A stretch of 64,000 bases of DNA from assembly GCA_030837785.1 (NCBI GenBank), contig JAUQYA010000162.1, forward strand, positions 21,205 to 85,204. The letters are read 5' to 3'. Shown in pieces: positions 53,183-62,091 of this stretch. The stretch comes from Albidovulum sp. (lineage in GTDB: Bacteria; Pseudomonadota; Alphaproteobacteria; Rhodobacterales; Rhodobacteraceae). The position numbers and the translations under genes are program-made. The notes under the pieces were generated by a model, which saw only the letters and a list, made by a program, of their open reading frames with translations, did not search any database and was not told where the DNA came from. Numbering within the stretch: the first letter of the stretch is position 1; the number at the start of each line of letters is the position of its first letter.

Positions 53183-56065
53183 CTACTCCGCCGCAGGCAG
53201 GATGCGGCGTGCGCGTTCGGCCTGCGCCGCGTAGTCCTCCTGCCAGTCGGAGGGCCCGTTCGACAGCCCCACCTGCACCGCCGTCACCTTGTATTCCGGA
53301 CAGTTCGTCGCCCAGTCGGAGAAGTCGGTGGTGACGACGTTGGCCTGCGTGTCGGGGTGGTGGAAGGTGGTGTAGACCACGCCGGGGGCGACCCGGTCCG
53401 TCACCTTGGCGCGAAGCGTCGTCTCGCCCGAACGCGAGGCGAGGCGGACCCAGTCGCCGTCCTTGATGCCGCGGTTCTCGGCGTCGTGGGGATGAATCTC
53501 CAGCAGATCCTGATCGTGCCACACGGTGTTCGCCGTGCGCCGGGTCTGCGCGCCGACGTTGTACTGGCTGAGAATCCGGCCCGTGGTCAGCAGGAGCGGG
53601 AAGCGCGGCCCGGCCTTCTCGTCGGTGGCGAGGTATTCGGTCACGATGAACCGGCCCTTGCCGCGCACGAAGCTGTCGACGTGCATCATCGGCGTGCCTT
53701 CGGGCGCGGCCTCGTTGCATGGCCACTGGACCGAGCCCAGGCGCTCGATCAGGTCGAAGCTGACGCCCGCGAAGGACGGCGTCGTCGCGGCGATCTCGTC
53801 CATGATCTGCGAGGGATCGGTGTAGGTCCAGTTGGCTCCCAGGGCGTTGGCGAGGATTTGCGTCACCTCCCAGTCCTCATAGCCGTTCTTCGGTGCCATG
53901 ACCTTGCGCACCATGTTGATGCGCCGTTCGGCGTTGGTGAAGGTGCCGTTCTTCTCCAGGAACGACGAGCCCGGCAGGAAGACATGGGCGTAGTTCGCGG
54001 TCTCGTTCAGGAACAGGTCGTGGACGATCACGCAGTCCATCGCCGCAAGGCCGGCCGCGACATGGTGGGTGTCGGGATCGGACTGCAGGATGTCCTCGCC
54101 CTGGCAGTAGAGTCCCTTGAAGCTGCCGTCGACCGCGGCGTCGAGCATGTTGTTGATCCTCAGCCCCGGCTCGGGATCGATCGCCACGCCCCAGGCCTTC
54201 TCGAAGATCGCCCGCACCTCGGGGTTCTTGACATGGCGGTAGCCCGGCAGCTCGTGCGGGAACGAGCCCATGTCGCATGACCCCTGCACGTTGTTCTGGC
54301 CCCTGAGCGGGTTCACGCCGACGCCCTCGCGACCGATGTTGCCGGTCAGCATGGCAATGTTGGCGATGCCCATCACGGCGGTGGAGCCCTGGCTGTGTTC
54401 CGTCACGCCGAGCCCGTAGTAGATCGAGCCGTTGCCGCCGGTGGCAAAGGTCCGCGCCGCCGCCCGCAGTTCCGCCGCGGGCACGCCGGTGACCGCCTCG
54501 GTGGCTTCCGGGCTGTGGCGCGGGTCGCGAATGAAGTCGGCATAGATGAGGTATTCGTTCCAGTCGCAGCGCTCGCGGATGAAGGCCTCATTCGCGAGCC
54601 CCTCGGTCACGATCACATGCGCCAGCGCCGAGACGACGGCCACGTTTGTGCCGGGGCGCAGTTGCAGGTGATGCGCGGCGCGGACATGGGCCGACTTCAC
54701 GAGGTCGATCCGGCGGGGGTCGACGACGATGAGCCTGGCGCCCTGACGTAGCCGCTTCTTCAGGCGCGAGGCGAAGACGGGGTGGCCGTCGGTCGGGTTC
54801 GCGCCGATGAGGATGACGACATCGGTATATTCGACGGAATCGAAATCCTGCGTGCCCGCCGAGGTGCCGAAGGTCTGGCCGAGGCCATAGCCCGTCGGCG
54901 AATGGCAGACGCGCGCGCAGGTGTCGGTGTTGTTGTTGCCGAAGACCGCGCGGGCGAGTTTCTGGACCAGGAAGGTCTCCTCGTTGGTGCAGCGCGACGA
55001 GGTGATGACGCCAACCGATTTGCGGCCGTATTTCGCCTGGATCGCCTTGAGCCGGCCCGCGGCGAAGCCGATCGCCTCGTCCCAGCCCACCTCGCGCCAG
55101 GGCTCGTCGATCCGGTCGCGGATCATCGGACTCAGGATGCGGTCCTGGTGCGTGGCGTAACCCCAGGCAAAGCGGCCCTTCACGCAGGAATGGCCGTGGT
55201 TGGCCTTGCCGTCCTTGTGCGGCACCATGCGGACGAGCTCATCGCCGCGCAGTTCGGCCTTGAACGAGCAGCCCACGCCGCAATAGGCGCAGGTGGTGAT
55301 GACGGACCGTTCGGGCAGGCCCATTTCGGCCACGGATTTCTCCTGCAGGCTGCCGGTCGGGCAGACCTGGACGCAGGCGCCGCACGACACGCAGTCGGAG
55401 GAAAGATAGTTGTCGAGGCTGGTGCCCGCCGACATCCGGCTGTCGAAGCCGCGCCCCTCGATCGTCAGTGCGAAGGTGCCCTGCACGTCGTCGCAGGCGC
55501 GCACGCAGAGCGAGCAGACGATGCACTTCGCTGGGTCATAGGTGAAATAGGGGTTGCTGTCGTCGACCGGGCGCCAGTCGGGGTTCTGCGTCCCGTCAGG
55601 AAGGCGCCGGTGGACATGGTCGGCAGCCGGCTCGTAGCGCATCTCGCGCAGGCCGACGCGTGCGGCCATCTTCTGCAACTCGCTGTCGCCGTTGGCGGCA
55701 TCGGTCAGCCCGATCGCCGGGTGGTCGGAGGCATAAAGCTCCATCACGCCCTTGCGCAGGCGCTTCACCCTGTCGGACTGGGTGTGCACGACCATGCCCG
55801 GCGCGACCGGCGTGGTGCAGGAGGCAGGCGTGCCACGGCGGCCCTCGATCTCCACCAGGCAGAGCCGGCAGGATCCGAAGGCATCGAGGCTGTCGGTCGC
55901 GCAGAGCTTCGGCACCTCGATGCCGGCCTCGGCTGCCGCGCGCATGACCGACGTGCCCTCGGGCACCGTCACCTCGAACCCGTCGATGGAAAGCGTGACC
56001 GGCGCGCCCTGACGTGCGGGCGTACCCATGTCGGCGTCGTTCCAGGGGATGATGAAGTCCTTCAT
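53183..56065 (-). CDS. fdsA: Formate dehydrogenase alpha subunit (Mo/W-bis-MGD)
   Basis: The 960-aa protein starts with a [2Fe-2S] domain (CRLC ... CTTP), then NuoG-like and ferredoxin-like clusters (CIVCSLCVRACDD; CVSCGACVQVCPTG), a further CAYCGVGC cluster, and the molybdopterin oxidoreductase domain with CARVCHSPT. The Cys in CHSPT is the likely Mo ligand, so it is a cysteine rather than selenocysteine enzyme. It oxidises formate to CO2 with electrons passed to NAD via FdsBG. ATGA overlap with fdsB. Confidence 0.97.
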   Translation of the reverse strand: MKDFIIPWNDADMGTPARQGAPVTLSIDGFEVTVPEGTSVMRAAAEAGIEVPKLCATDSLDAFGSCRLCLVEIEGRRGTPASCTTPVAPGMVVHTQSDRVKRLRKGVMELYASDHPAIGLTDAANGDSELQKMAARVGLREMRYEPAADHVHRRLPDGTQNPDWRPVDDSNPYFTYDPAKCIVCSLCVRACDDVQGTFALTIEGRGFDSRMSAGTSLDNYLSSDCVSCGACVQVCPTGSLQEKSVAEMGLPERSVITTCAYCGVGCSFKAELRGDELVRMVPHKDGKANHGHSCVKGRFAWGYATHQDRILSPMIRDRIDEPWREVGWDEAIGFAAGRLKAIQAKYGRKSVGVITSSRCTNEETFLVQKLARAVFGNNNTDTCARVCHSPTGYGLGQTFGTSAGTQDFDSVEYTDVVILIGANPTDGHPVFASRLKKRLRQGARLIVVDPRRIDLVKSAHVRAAHHLQLRPGTNVAVVSALAHVIVTEGLANEAFIRERCDWNEYLIYADFIRDPRHSPEATEAVTGVPAAELRAAARTFATGGNGSIYYGLGVTEHSQGSTAVMGIANIAMLTGNIGREGVGVNPLRGQNNVQGSCDMGSFPHELPGYRHVKNPEVRAIFEKAWGVAIDPEPGLRINNMLDAAVDGSFKGLYCQGEDILQSDPDTHHVAAGLAAMDCVIVHDLFLNETANYAHVFLPGSSFLEKNGTFTNAERRINMVRKVMAPKNGYEDWEVTQILANALGANWTYTDPSQIMDEIAATTPSFAGVSFDLIERLGSVQWPCNEAAPEGTPMMHVDSFVRGKGRFIVTEYLATDEKAGPRFPLLLTTGRILSQYNVGAQTRRTANTVWHDQDLLEIHPHDAENRGIKDGDWVRLASRSGETTLRAKVTDRVAPGVVYTTFHHPDTQANVVTTDFSDWATNCPEYKVTAVQVGLSNGPSDWQEDYAAQAERARRILPAAE

Positions 56066-57579
56066 TCCGCGGCCTCCTTCCGGCGTGCGAAATCGTCCGG
56101 GAAATGTCTGAGCGCCGACATCACCGGGAATGGGGTGAAACCGCCGAGCGCGCAGAGCGATCCGTCGCGCATCGTATCACAAAGATCGGTCAGAAGCACG
56201 GCAGCGGCCGGATCGCCCGCGGCGATGCGGTCGATCGTCTCGACTCCCCGGACCGAACCGATGCGGCAGGGGGTGCACTTGCCGCAGCTTTCCACGGCGC
56301 AGAACTCCATCGCGAAGCGCGCCATCTTCAGCATGTCGACCGTGTCGTCGAAGACGACGATGCCGGCGTGGCCGATCAGCCCGCCCTTCTGATCGAACTC
56401 CTCGTAGCCGAAGGGCGTGTCGAACTGCGACACCGGGATATAGGCGCCAAGCGGGCCGCCGACCTGCACCGCCTTGACCGGTCGGCCGGAGGCGGTGCCG
56501 CCGCCGATCCCGTTCACCAGCTCGCCCAAGGGCATGCCGAACGCGGTCTCGAAGAGGCCGCCGTGCTTGACGTTGCCGGCGATCTGGATCGGCATCGTGC
56601 CCTTCGACCGGCCGATGCCGAAATCGGCGTAGAACGCCGCCCCCCTCTCGAGGATCACCGGCACGGTGGCGAGGCTGAGCACGTTGTTGACGACCGTGGG
56701 CCGGCCGAAGAGCCCCTCGAGCGCCGGCAAGGGCGGCTTCGCCCGGACGATCCCGCGCTTGCCCTCGAGCGAGTTGAGAAGCGATGTCTCCTCGCCGCAG
56801 ACATAGGCGCCGGCGCCGGTGCGCACCTCCATGTCGAAGGCGCGGCCCGACCCCAGGACGGAGGCGCCGAGCAGACCGGCGATGCGGGCGAGGCGGATCG
56901 CCTCCTCCATCACCTCGATCGCATCGGGGTATTCCGAACGGATGTAGACATACCCCTTCGTCGCCCCGGTGCTGATCCCGGCGATCGCCATGCCCTCGAT
57001 CAGGGTGAAGGGGTCGCCCTCCATGATCATCCGGTCGGCGAAGGTGCCGCTGTCGCCCTCGTCGGCGTTGCAGACGATGTATTTCTGCCCGGCCTTCGCC
57101 TCTGCCACCGTCTTCCACTTGATGCCGGTGGGGAAGCCCGCGCCGCCGCGGCCACGCAGGCCCGAGGCGGTGACCTCGGCCACGATCTCGCCCGGTGCCA
57201 TGCCGAGCGCGCGGCGCAGACCCTTGAGGCCGCCGTGCGCCTCGTAGTCCGCAAGGCTCAGCGGGTCGATCAGTCCGCATCGCGCGAAGGTGAGCCGGGT
57301 CTGGCGGGCGAAGAAGGGAATGTCCTCGACCGCGCCGAGGCTTTCAAGCCGGCCGTCGAGAAGGGCGGGCACGTCGGCCGCCGTCACCGGCCCGAAGGCG
57401 CGGCGCCGGCCGCCGTCCTCGATCTCCACCAGCGGCTCCAGCCAGATCATGCCGCGGGTTCCGTTGCGCACAATCTCGGCCTGAAGACCGCGCGCCTTCG
57501 CCTCTGCCGCGACCGCCGCGGCCACCTCGTCGGCGCCAAGCGCCTTGGCCGCCGCGTCGCGCGGAATGTAGATCCTCAT
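56062..57579 (-). CDS. fdsB: Formate dehydrogenase beta subunit (NuoF-like)
   Basis: The 505-aa protein has NuoF-type motifs: GLRGRGGAGFPTGIKW (NAD), CNADEGDSGTFADR (FMN), GAGAYVCGEETSLLNSLEG and the C-terminal 4Fe-4S motif ESCGKCTPCRIG. An N-terminal thioredoxin-like extension of about 120 residues is also family-typical. It carries FMN and reduces NAD+. ATG at 57579 overlaps the fdsG stop. Confidence 0.96.
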   Translation of the reverse strand: MRIYIPRDAAAKALGADEVAAAVAAEAKARGLQAEIVRNGTRGMIWLEPLVEIEDGGRRRAFGPVTAADVPALLDGRLESLGAVEDIPFFARQTRLTFARCGLIDPLSLADYEAHGGLKGLRRALGMAPGEIVAEVTASGLRGRGGAGFPTGIKWKTVAEAKAGQKYIVCNADEGDSGTFADRMIMEGDPFTLIEGMAIAGISTGATKGYVYIRSEYPDAIEVMEEAIRLARIAGLLGASVLGSGRAFDMEVRTGAGAYVCGEETSLLNSLEGKRGIVRAKPPLPALEGLFGRPTVVNNVLSLATVPVILERGAAFYADFGIGRSKGTMPIQIAGNVKHGGLFETAFGMPLGELVNGIGGGTASGRPVKAVQVGGPLGAYIPVSQFDTPFGYEEFDQKGGLIGHAGIVVFDDTVDMLKMARFAMEFCAVESCGKCTPCRIGSVRGVETIDRIAAGDPAAAVLLTDLCDTMRDGSLCALGGFTPFPVMSALRHFPDDFARRKEAAE

Positions 57580-58052
57580 GCGCCCGCCTCCGCGAGAATT
57601 GCGTCGAGCCGCGCCGCGTTCAGCCGGCCAATGACCTTTCCGTCCACCATCGCGGCCGGTCCGCAGGCGCAAAGGCCAAGGCAATAGACCGCCTCTACCG
57701 TCACCGCGCCGTTCGCCGCGGTCCCACCCCAGTCCAGCCCGAGCTTCGCCAGCACCCGTTCGCCCATCTCGGCGCCGCCGACCGATTGGCAGGCCTCGGC
57801 CCGGCAAAGCTTGATGACATGCCGCCCTGCGGGCCGTTCGCGGAAGTCGTGGTAGAAGCTCACAACCCCGTGAACCTCGGCCTTCGTGAGGTTCAGCGCG
57901 TCGGCGATCAGGGGAATCGCCGCCTCGGGGATGTGCCCGTAGACGTCCTGAATCGCATGGAGAATCGGCAAGAGCGGCCCTTCGCCGCCCGAAAGGTCGG
58001 AAATGATCGCTGAAAGGTCCCTTTCGGGGGCCTCTGCGGTATTCAGTGGCAT
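57576..58052 (-). CDS. fdsG: Formate dehydrogenase gamma subunit (NuoE-like)
   Basis: The 158-aa protein has the NuoE-type [2Fe-2S] Cys pattern (KLCRAEACQSVGG ... VYCLGLCACGPAAM) after a helical N-terminal half (YGHIPEAAIPLIADALNLTKAEVHGVVSFYHDF). It is the first gene of the fds operon. Confidence 0.96.
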   Translation of the reverse strand: MPLNTAEAPERDLSAIISDLSGGEGPLLPILHAIQDVYGHIPEAAIPLIADALNLTKAEVHGVVSFYHDFRERPAGRHVIKLCRAEACQSVGGAEMGERVLAKLGLDWGGTAANGAVTVEAVYCLGLCACGPAAMVDGKVIGRLNAARLDAILAEAGA

Positions 58053-58127
58053 GGTTGGCCTCCCGCTGGTCCGGCGCGATGAGTGCGTCAGTTTCGATAG
58101 GCAATCAATAACTGAATTTCGTTGTTT

Positions 58128-58144
58128 GATAGAGAATATCTATC
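58128..58144. promoter_or_regulatory. Candidate LysR-type operator upstream of fdsG
   Basis: The inverted repeat GATAGAGAATATCTATC (6-bp arms, 5-base spacer) stands in an AT-rich stretch 76 bases before fdsG, with a related half site GATAGGCAATC nearby. In other bacteria fds operons are activated by the LysR protein FdsR, but no regulator gene is adjacent here. Confidence 0.45.
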
Positions 58145-58235
58145 AATTTTGCAGCCGCGGCGCGACCGCGGCCATAACCCGGCGTTAATGGTTAATCGCT
58201 AGAACAGGACGTGAACAAACCGAAAGGATTCCGTC

Positions 58236-58367
58236 ATGCGCGAAGCCATTTCCCTCGCCGGCCTGTTCCTCCTGCTCGCCTTCGCCGGGATGGAGCCGGG
58301 CCATGCCCACGCCGCCAAGACCTGCAAGGCCGGTGCCGTCGCCGAATTCTTCTCGACCGCCTGCTGA
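58236..58367 (+). CDS. Small exported protein (43 aa)
   Basis: AAAGGA stands before ATG 58236. The 43-residue product has a signal peptide-like start (MREAISLAGLFLLLAFAG) and a short mature part with two Cys residues (KTCKAGAVAEFFSTAC), possibly a disulfide. No family is recognised. Confidence 0.55.
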   Translation: MREAISLAGLFLLLAFAGMEPGHAHAAKTCKAGAVAEFFSTAC

Positions 58368-58385
58368 CGCCGCCCGGCGGGCGGG

Positions 58386-59570
58386 CTAAAGTCGCCCGAG
58401 CAGCTGCTTCGTCGGCCAGGCATCGGCCGGCAGGCCAAGACGCGCCTGTTCGCGCTGCACCGCCTCCCGCGTCTTCTCGCCGAGAATGCCGTCGATGGCA
58501 CCGACATCGTAGCCCTTCGCGGCGAGCTTCTTCTGCAGCAGCGTCATCTCTTTCGCCGAAAGGCCGGGTTCCGGCGCGCCTGCGTCATAGACCGGCGCTC
58601 CTTCGAGGCGGGTCGCGAAGTAGGCGGCCGTCGTCACATAGACGAAGCTCTTGTTCCATTCGAAATAGACTCGGAAGTTCGGATAGGCGAGGAAGGCGGG
58701 CCCCTTGCGCCCCATCGGCAGGAGCACCGCCGCCGAAAGCCCGCGTGAGAGCGGACCCGCCCGGCCCCGCACCCCCGCCGCCTCCCATTCCGCCACCGGG
58801 CGCGGATGGTTGAGCCCGGTCCGTGACCAGTCGAGACCCTCCGGCACGGTGATCTCCTGCAGCCAGGGCTCGCCCTTCCGCCAGCCGAGACCGTTGAGCA
58901 TCTTTGCCGCGCTCATCAGCGCATCCGCCGCCGAGGTCTTGAGCCGGACATGGCCGTCGCCGTCGCCATCGACCCCGTTCCTGAGGATGTCGGCAGGCAG
59001 CATCTGCACCTGCCCGATCTCGCCCGCCCAGGCGCCCCGCGTCCGCGCCGGGTCGAAATCGCCGCGCGCGTAAAGCTCCATCGCCGCGAAGACCTGCGGC
59101 CGGAACAGGTCCGGCCGGCGGCAGTCGTGCGCCAGGGTGACCAGCGCGTCGCGGGTGTTGAAATCGCCCTGCACCGCGCCGAAGTCGGTCTCGAAGGCCC
59201 AGAAGGCGAGAAGGACGCCGGGGGAAATGCCGTATTCGCGCCCGATCCGCTGGAACACCCCGGCATGTTTCTTCGCCATCGCCTGCCCCGTCTTCAGCCG
59301 CCCGGCGCTGATGAGAGAGCGCGAGAACTCCACGAAATCCTTGCGGAAGACGCCCTGCGCCCGGTCGGCTTTCAGCACCCGCCCGTCCTGCCGCGCCCCC
59401 GCGAGGAACCCCTGCGCGACCGCGTCGGCAATGCCGCGCGCGCGCGCCTCGTCGCTCAGCCCGGCGACGAAGGCGCCGAAGTCGCCGCCGCAGGCCCGGG
59501 CCGGGGCCGGCAGGGTGGCGAGGGAAAGCGCAAGGAGAGCGAGGCAGAAGCGGGGCGTGGCACTGGGCAT
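58386..59570 (-). CDS. Lytic murein transglycosylase (MltB-like, with PG-binding domain)
   Basis: The 394-aa protein has a signal peptide ending ARAC, an SLT2/MltB catalytic domain (GVLLAFWAFETDFGAVQGDFN with catalytic Glu; WAGEIGQVQMLP; GVDGDGDGHVRL) and a C-terminal peptidoglycan-binding repeat (LLQKKLAAKGYDVGAIDGILGEKTREAV). It cleaves glycan strands in the periplasm, forming anhydro-muropeptides. The Cys after ARA may make it a lipoprotein, but the lipobox is imperfect. Confidence 0.9.
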   Translation of the reverse strand: MPSATPRFCLALLALSLATLPAPARACGGDFGAFVAGLSDEARARGIADAVAQGFLAGARQDGRVLKADRAQGVFRKDFVEFSRSLISAGRLKTGQAMAKKHAGVFQRIGREYGISPGVLLAFWAFETDFGAVQGDFNTRDALVTLAHDCRRPDLFRPQVFAAMELYARGDFDPARTRGAWAGEIGQVQMLPADILRNGVDGDGDGHVRLKTSAADALMSAAKMLNGLGWRKGEPWLQEITVPEGLDWSRTGLNHPRPVAEWEAAGVRGRAGPLSRGLSAAVLLPMGRKGPAFLAYPNFRVYFEWNKSFVYVTTAAYFATRLEGAPVYDAGAPEPGLSAKEMTLLQKKLAAKGYDVGAIDGILGEKTREAVQREQARLGLPADAWPTKQLLGRL

Positions 59571-59788
59571 GGGAACCTCCGGTCAGGGTGCCCCGACACT
59601 AGCGTTCCCGCGCGCGGGGACAACAGTGGTCATGGCTCGCCCGCCGACCCCGGCCCGCCCCATTGTCGCGGGTGGGTGCAGAATGGCCCCGTGACGATGC
59701 GCATTTGCCTCTCTGTCGCACCAACCGACGTCCCTTGCTTGATTTTTTCCGGGGCTGGCACATGCTTGATCCGGGGAAGAGGTGTGTG

Positions 59789-60139
59789 ATGACGGATTTT
59801 CTGCCGAAGGACGTGCAGGAGGGGCTCGATGCCGCGCGCAAGCGCGACCTGAAGCGGCGCTCGCGGCTCAGGGTGCTGGCCGGGGAGGAGGTCTATCCGA
59901 TCCTGCGGTTCTGGGGCACGGGCTTTTCGCTCGACGCCGATCAGGTGCAGCATATCCGTGGCCTCGTCGATATCTACGACGGGACGCGCCACCTCTACCA
60001 GTCGCTGATCATTGCCTCCGCCGTCGAGGCGGGAGAGCTGATCTGCACGATGAAGCGTTCGACCGCGGCGCACGACGCGCCACCCCTCGACTACGTCCGC
60101 GACGAGGACGCACCCGTGGGCTATCTGCCGCGGGCGTGA
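59789..60139 (+). CDS. Conserved small protein of unknown function (116 aa)
   Basis: The protein starts MTDFLPKDVQEGLDAARKRD and has a charged helix followed by beta-like strands (SRLRVLAGEEVYPILRFWGTGFSLDADQ; RGLVDIYDGTRHLYQSLIIASAVEAGELICTMKR). GAAGAGG precedes ATG 59789. I believe it is a common Rhodobacteraceae protein but know no function. The stop lies four bases from a convergent gene. Confidence 0.72.
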   Translation: MTDFLPKDVQEGLDAARKRDLKRRSRLRVLAGEEVYPILRFWGTGFSLDADQVQHIRGLVDIYDGTRHLYQSLIIASAVEAGELICTMKRSTAAHDAPPLDYVRDEDAPVGYLPRA

Positions 60140-60143
60140 CTCT

Positions 60144-61316
60144 TCATTGCAGGTCTGCGAAGGCCGCCTGAAGCCGCTCCACCGCCTCGGCGACGTGTGC
60201 CCGCGGCGTCGCGAGGTTGAACCGTAGGAAGCCTTCGCCGCCCTTGCCGAAGGTCGGCCCGTGGTTGGCGGCGATCCGCGCCCCCTTCTCGACGCGGGCG
60301 GTGAACTCGGCCGCGCTCATCCCGGTGCCGCTGAAGTCGACCCAGGCGAGGTAGGTCGCCTCGAGCCACATCGAGGCCAGGCCGGGGATCGCCGCGATGC
60401 CGGTGTCGAACACCCGCCGGTTGCCGTCGAGATAGGCCATCAGCGCATCGACCCAGGCCGCGCCCTCGGGCGAGTAGGCCGCCGTCACCATGTGCATCCC
60501 GAAACTGTTGGGCGAGATGCCGAGCGCCGCCACCCGCGCGGCGAAGCGGGCACGGAGCCGTTCGTCGGCGATGATCACGTTGCCGATATGGGCCCCGGCG
60601 ATGTTGAAGGTCTTGGTTGCGGCCGACATGGTGACCAGCCTGTCGGAAATGTCGGGCGCGGCGAGCGCCATGACCTGATGGCGCTGGCCGGCAAAGACGA
60701 GATCGTGGTGAATCTCGTCGGAGACGAGGATCAGGTCGTGGCGCCGGGCAAAATCGGCGATGCCGCGAAGTTCCTCGGCGGTCCAGACCCGGCCGCCGGG
60801 ATTGTGCGGCGAACAGAGGATCATCATCTTCTCGCCCCCGGTCATCATCGCGTCCCATGCCGCGAAGTCGGGGACATAGCGTCCACCGTCATTGACCAGC
60901 GAGCACTCGACGACGCGCCGTCCGGCCGCCTTGGTGACGCGCGCGAAGGCATGGTAGACCGGGGTCATCAGCACCACCCCGTCCCCCGCTTCCGTGAAGG
61001 CGTCGACGCAGAGCGCCGCGCCGTTGACGAGCCCGTGGGTGGTGAAGATCCATTCCGGCTCGACCTGCCAGCCGTGGCGGTGCGCCATCCACCAGCGGAT
61101 CGCGTCGAGATAGGTGCGATCGTCGCCGAAATAGCCGTAGATCCCGTGCGCGGTCATCGCCTCCAGCGCCTTCTGCACGCTTGCGGGCGGCAGGAAGTCC
61201 ATGTCGGCCACCCACATCGCGATGCCGTCCTTCGGGCTCACGCCATAGAGCGGTTCCATCATGTCCCATTTCGAGGAATGGGTGCCGGCGCGGTCGATGA
61301 TCTTGTCGAAACTCAT
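60144..61316 (-). CDS. PatB/MalY-type PLP aminotransferase (cystathionine lyase-like)
   Basis: The 390-aa fold-type-I protein starts DKIIDRAGTHSSKWD and has MWVADMDFLPP, ILCSPHNPGGRVW, ILVSDEIHHDLVF and the PLP-Lys in SAATKTFNIAG. This is the MalY/PatB subgroup with C-S beta-lyase activity. GAGGGAGAGCCC precedes ATG 61316; extension upstream is not supported. Confidence 0.9.
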   Translation of the reverse strand: MSFDKIIDRAGTHSSKWDMMEPLYGVSPKDGIAMWVADMDFLPPASVQKALEAMTAHGIYGYFGDDRTYLDAIRWWMAHRHGWQVEPEWIFTTHGLVNGAALCVDAFTEAGDGVVLMTPVYHAFARVTKAAGRRVVECSLVNDGGRYVPDFAAWDAMMTGGEKMMILCSPHNPGGRVWTAEELRGIADFARRHDLILVSDEIHHDLVFAGQRHQVMALAAPDISDRLVTMSAATKTFNIAGAHIGNVIIADERLRARFAARVAALGISPNSFGMHMVTAAYSPEGAAWVDALMAYLDGNRRVFDTGIAAIPGLASMWLEATYLAWVDFSGTGMSAAEFTARVEKGARIAANHGPTFGKGGEGFLRFNLATPRAHVAEAVERLQAAFADLQ

Positions 61317-61569
61317 GGGCTCTCCCTCAGCTTGTCCGACACTGTCCCGACCTCTTGTCCCGCGCAAGGGGATCGGGCAGAATCGCGTCGTCATTCCGGA
61401 TCGGTATCTTCGTTCCGTATGTTTCGATTTAAGTGGAACATGGTTCCTGTATTTACATTTTCTAGACTACATTTGCCTATTAAGCACTATATAATAGGAA
61501 CATTATCCTGATGCGTCTCGACCGGCCGGCGCCATTGCATGCTCTGGCCCCTTCGCCTAAATCGGCGCC
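61317..61569. other. AT-rich gap before def with a TATAAT element
   Basis: The part 61400-61500 is much more AT-rich than the rest of the window. It contains TATAAT at 61490-61495 and the small inverted repeat GGAAC-ATG-GTTCC near 61435, so it is a likely promoter region for the def genes. No clear -35 and no gene were found. Confidence 0.4.
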
Positions 61570-62091
61570 ATGACGCTGAGACCGATCCTGATCCATCCCG
61601 ACCCGCGGCTGAAGAAGCGCGCCGAGCCGGTGACGCAGGTTACCGCCGAGTTGCGCGCGGCGGCCGACGACATGCTGAAGACCATGTATGACGCGCCGGG
61701 GATCGGGCTTGCCGGGCCCCAGATCGGGCTCATGTCGCGGATCATCGTCATGGACTGCGTGAAGGACAAGGAGGCCGCACCCCGGCCGATGGTGCTTCTG
61801 AACCCCGAGGTCACCTGGGCCTCGGAGGAGCAGAACACCTACGAGGAGGGCTGCCTGTCGATCCCCGACCAGTATGCCGAGGTGACGCGGCCGGCCGAGG
61901 TGGTGGTGCGCTGGATGGACATCGACGGCGCCACCCGGGAAGAGCAATTCGCCGGTCTCTGGGCGACCTGCGTGCAGCACGAGATCGACCATCTGAACGG
62001 GCGGCTTTTCATCGATTACCTCACGCCGCTGAAGCGCCAGCTCATCACCCGCAAGATGGAAAAGCTGAAGCGCGAGCGGGCGCGGCTGTGA
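61570..62091 (+). CDS. def: Peptide deformylase
   Basis: The 173-aa protein has the three PDF motifs: GIGLAGPQ (usually GxGLAAxQ), EEGCLSIP with the metal Cys and CVQHEIDHLNG with HExxH. It removes the formyl group from new proteins. It overlaps the second def-like gene by four bases and is grouped with fmt, the classic pairing. Confidence 0.95.
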   Translation: MTLRPILIHPDPRLKKRAEPVTQVTAELRAAADDMLKTMYDAPGIGLAGPQIGLMSRIIVMDCVKDKEAAPRPMVLLNPEVTWASEEQNTYEEGCLSIPDQYAEVTRPAEVVVRWMDIDGATREEQFAGLWATCVQHEIDHLNGRLFIDYLTPLKRQLITRKMEKLKRERARL

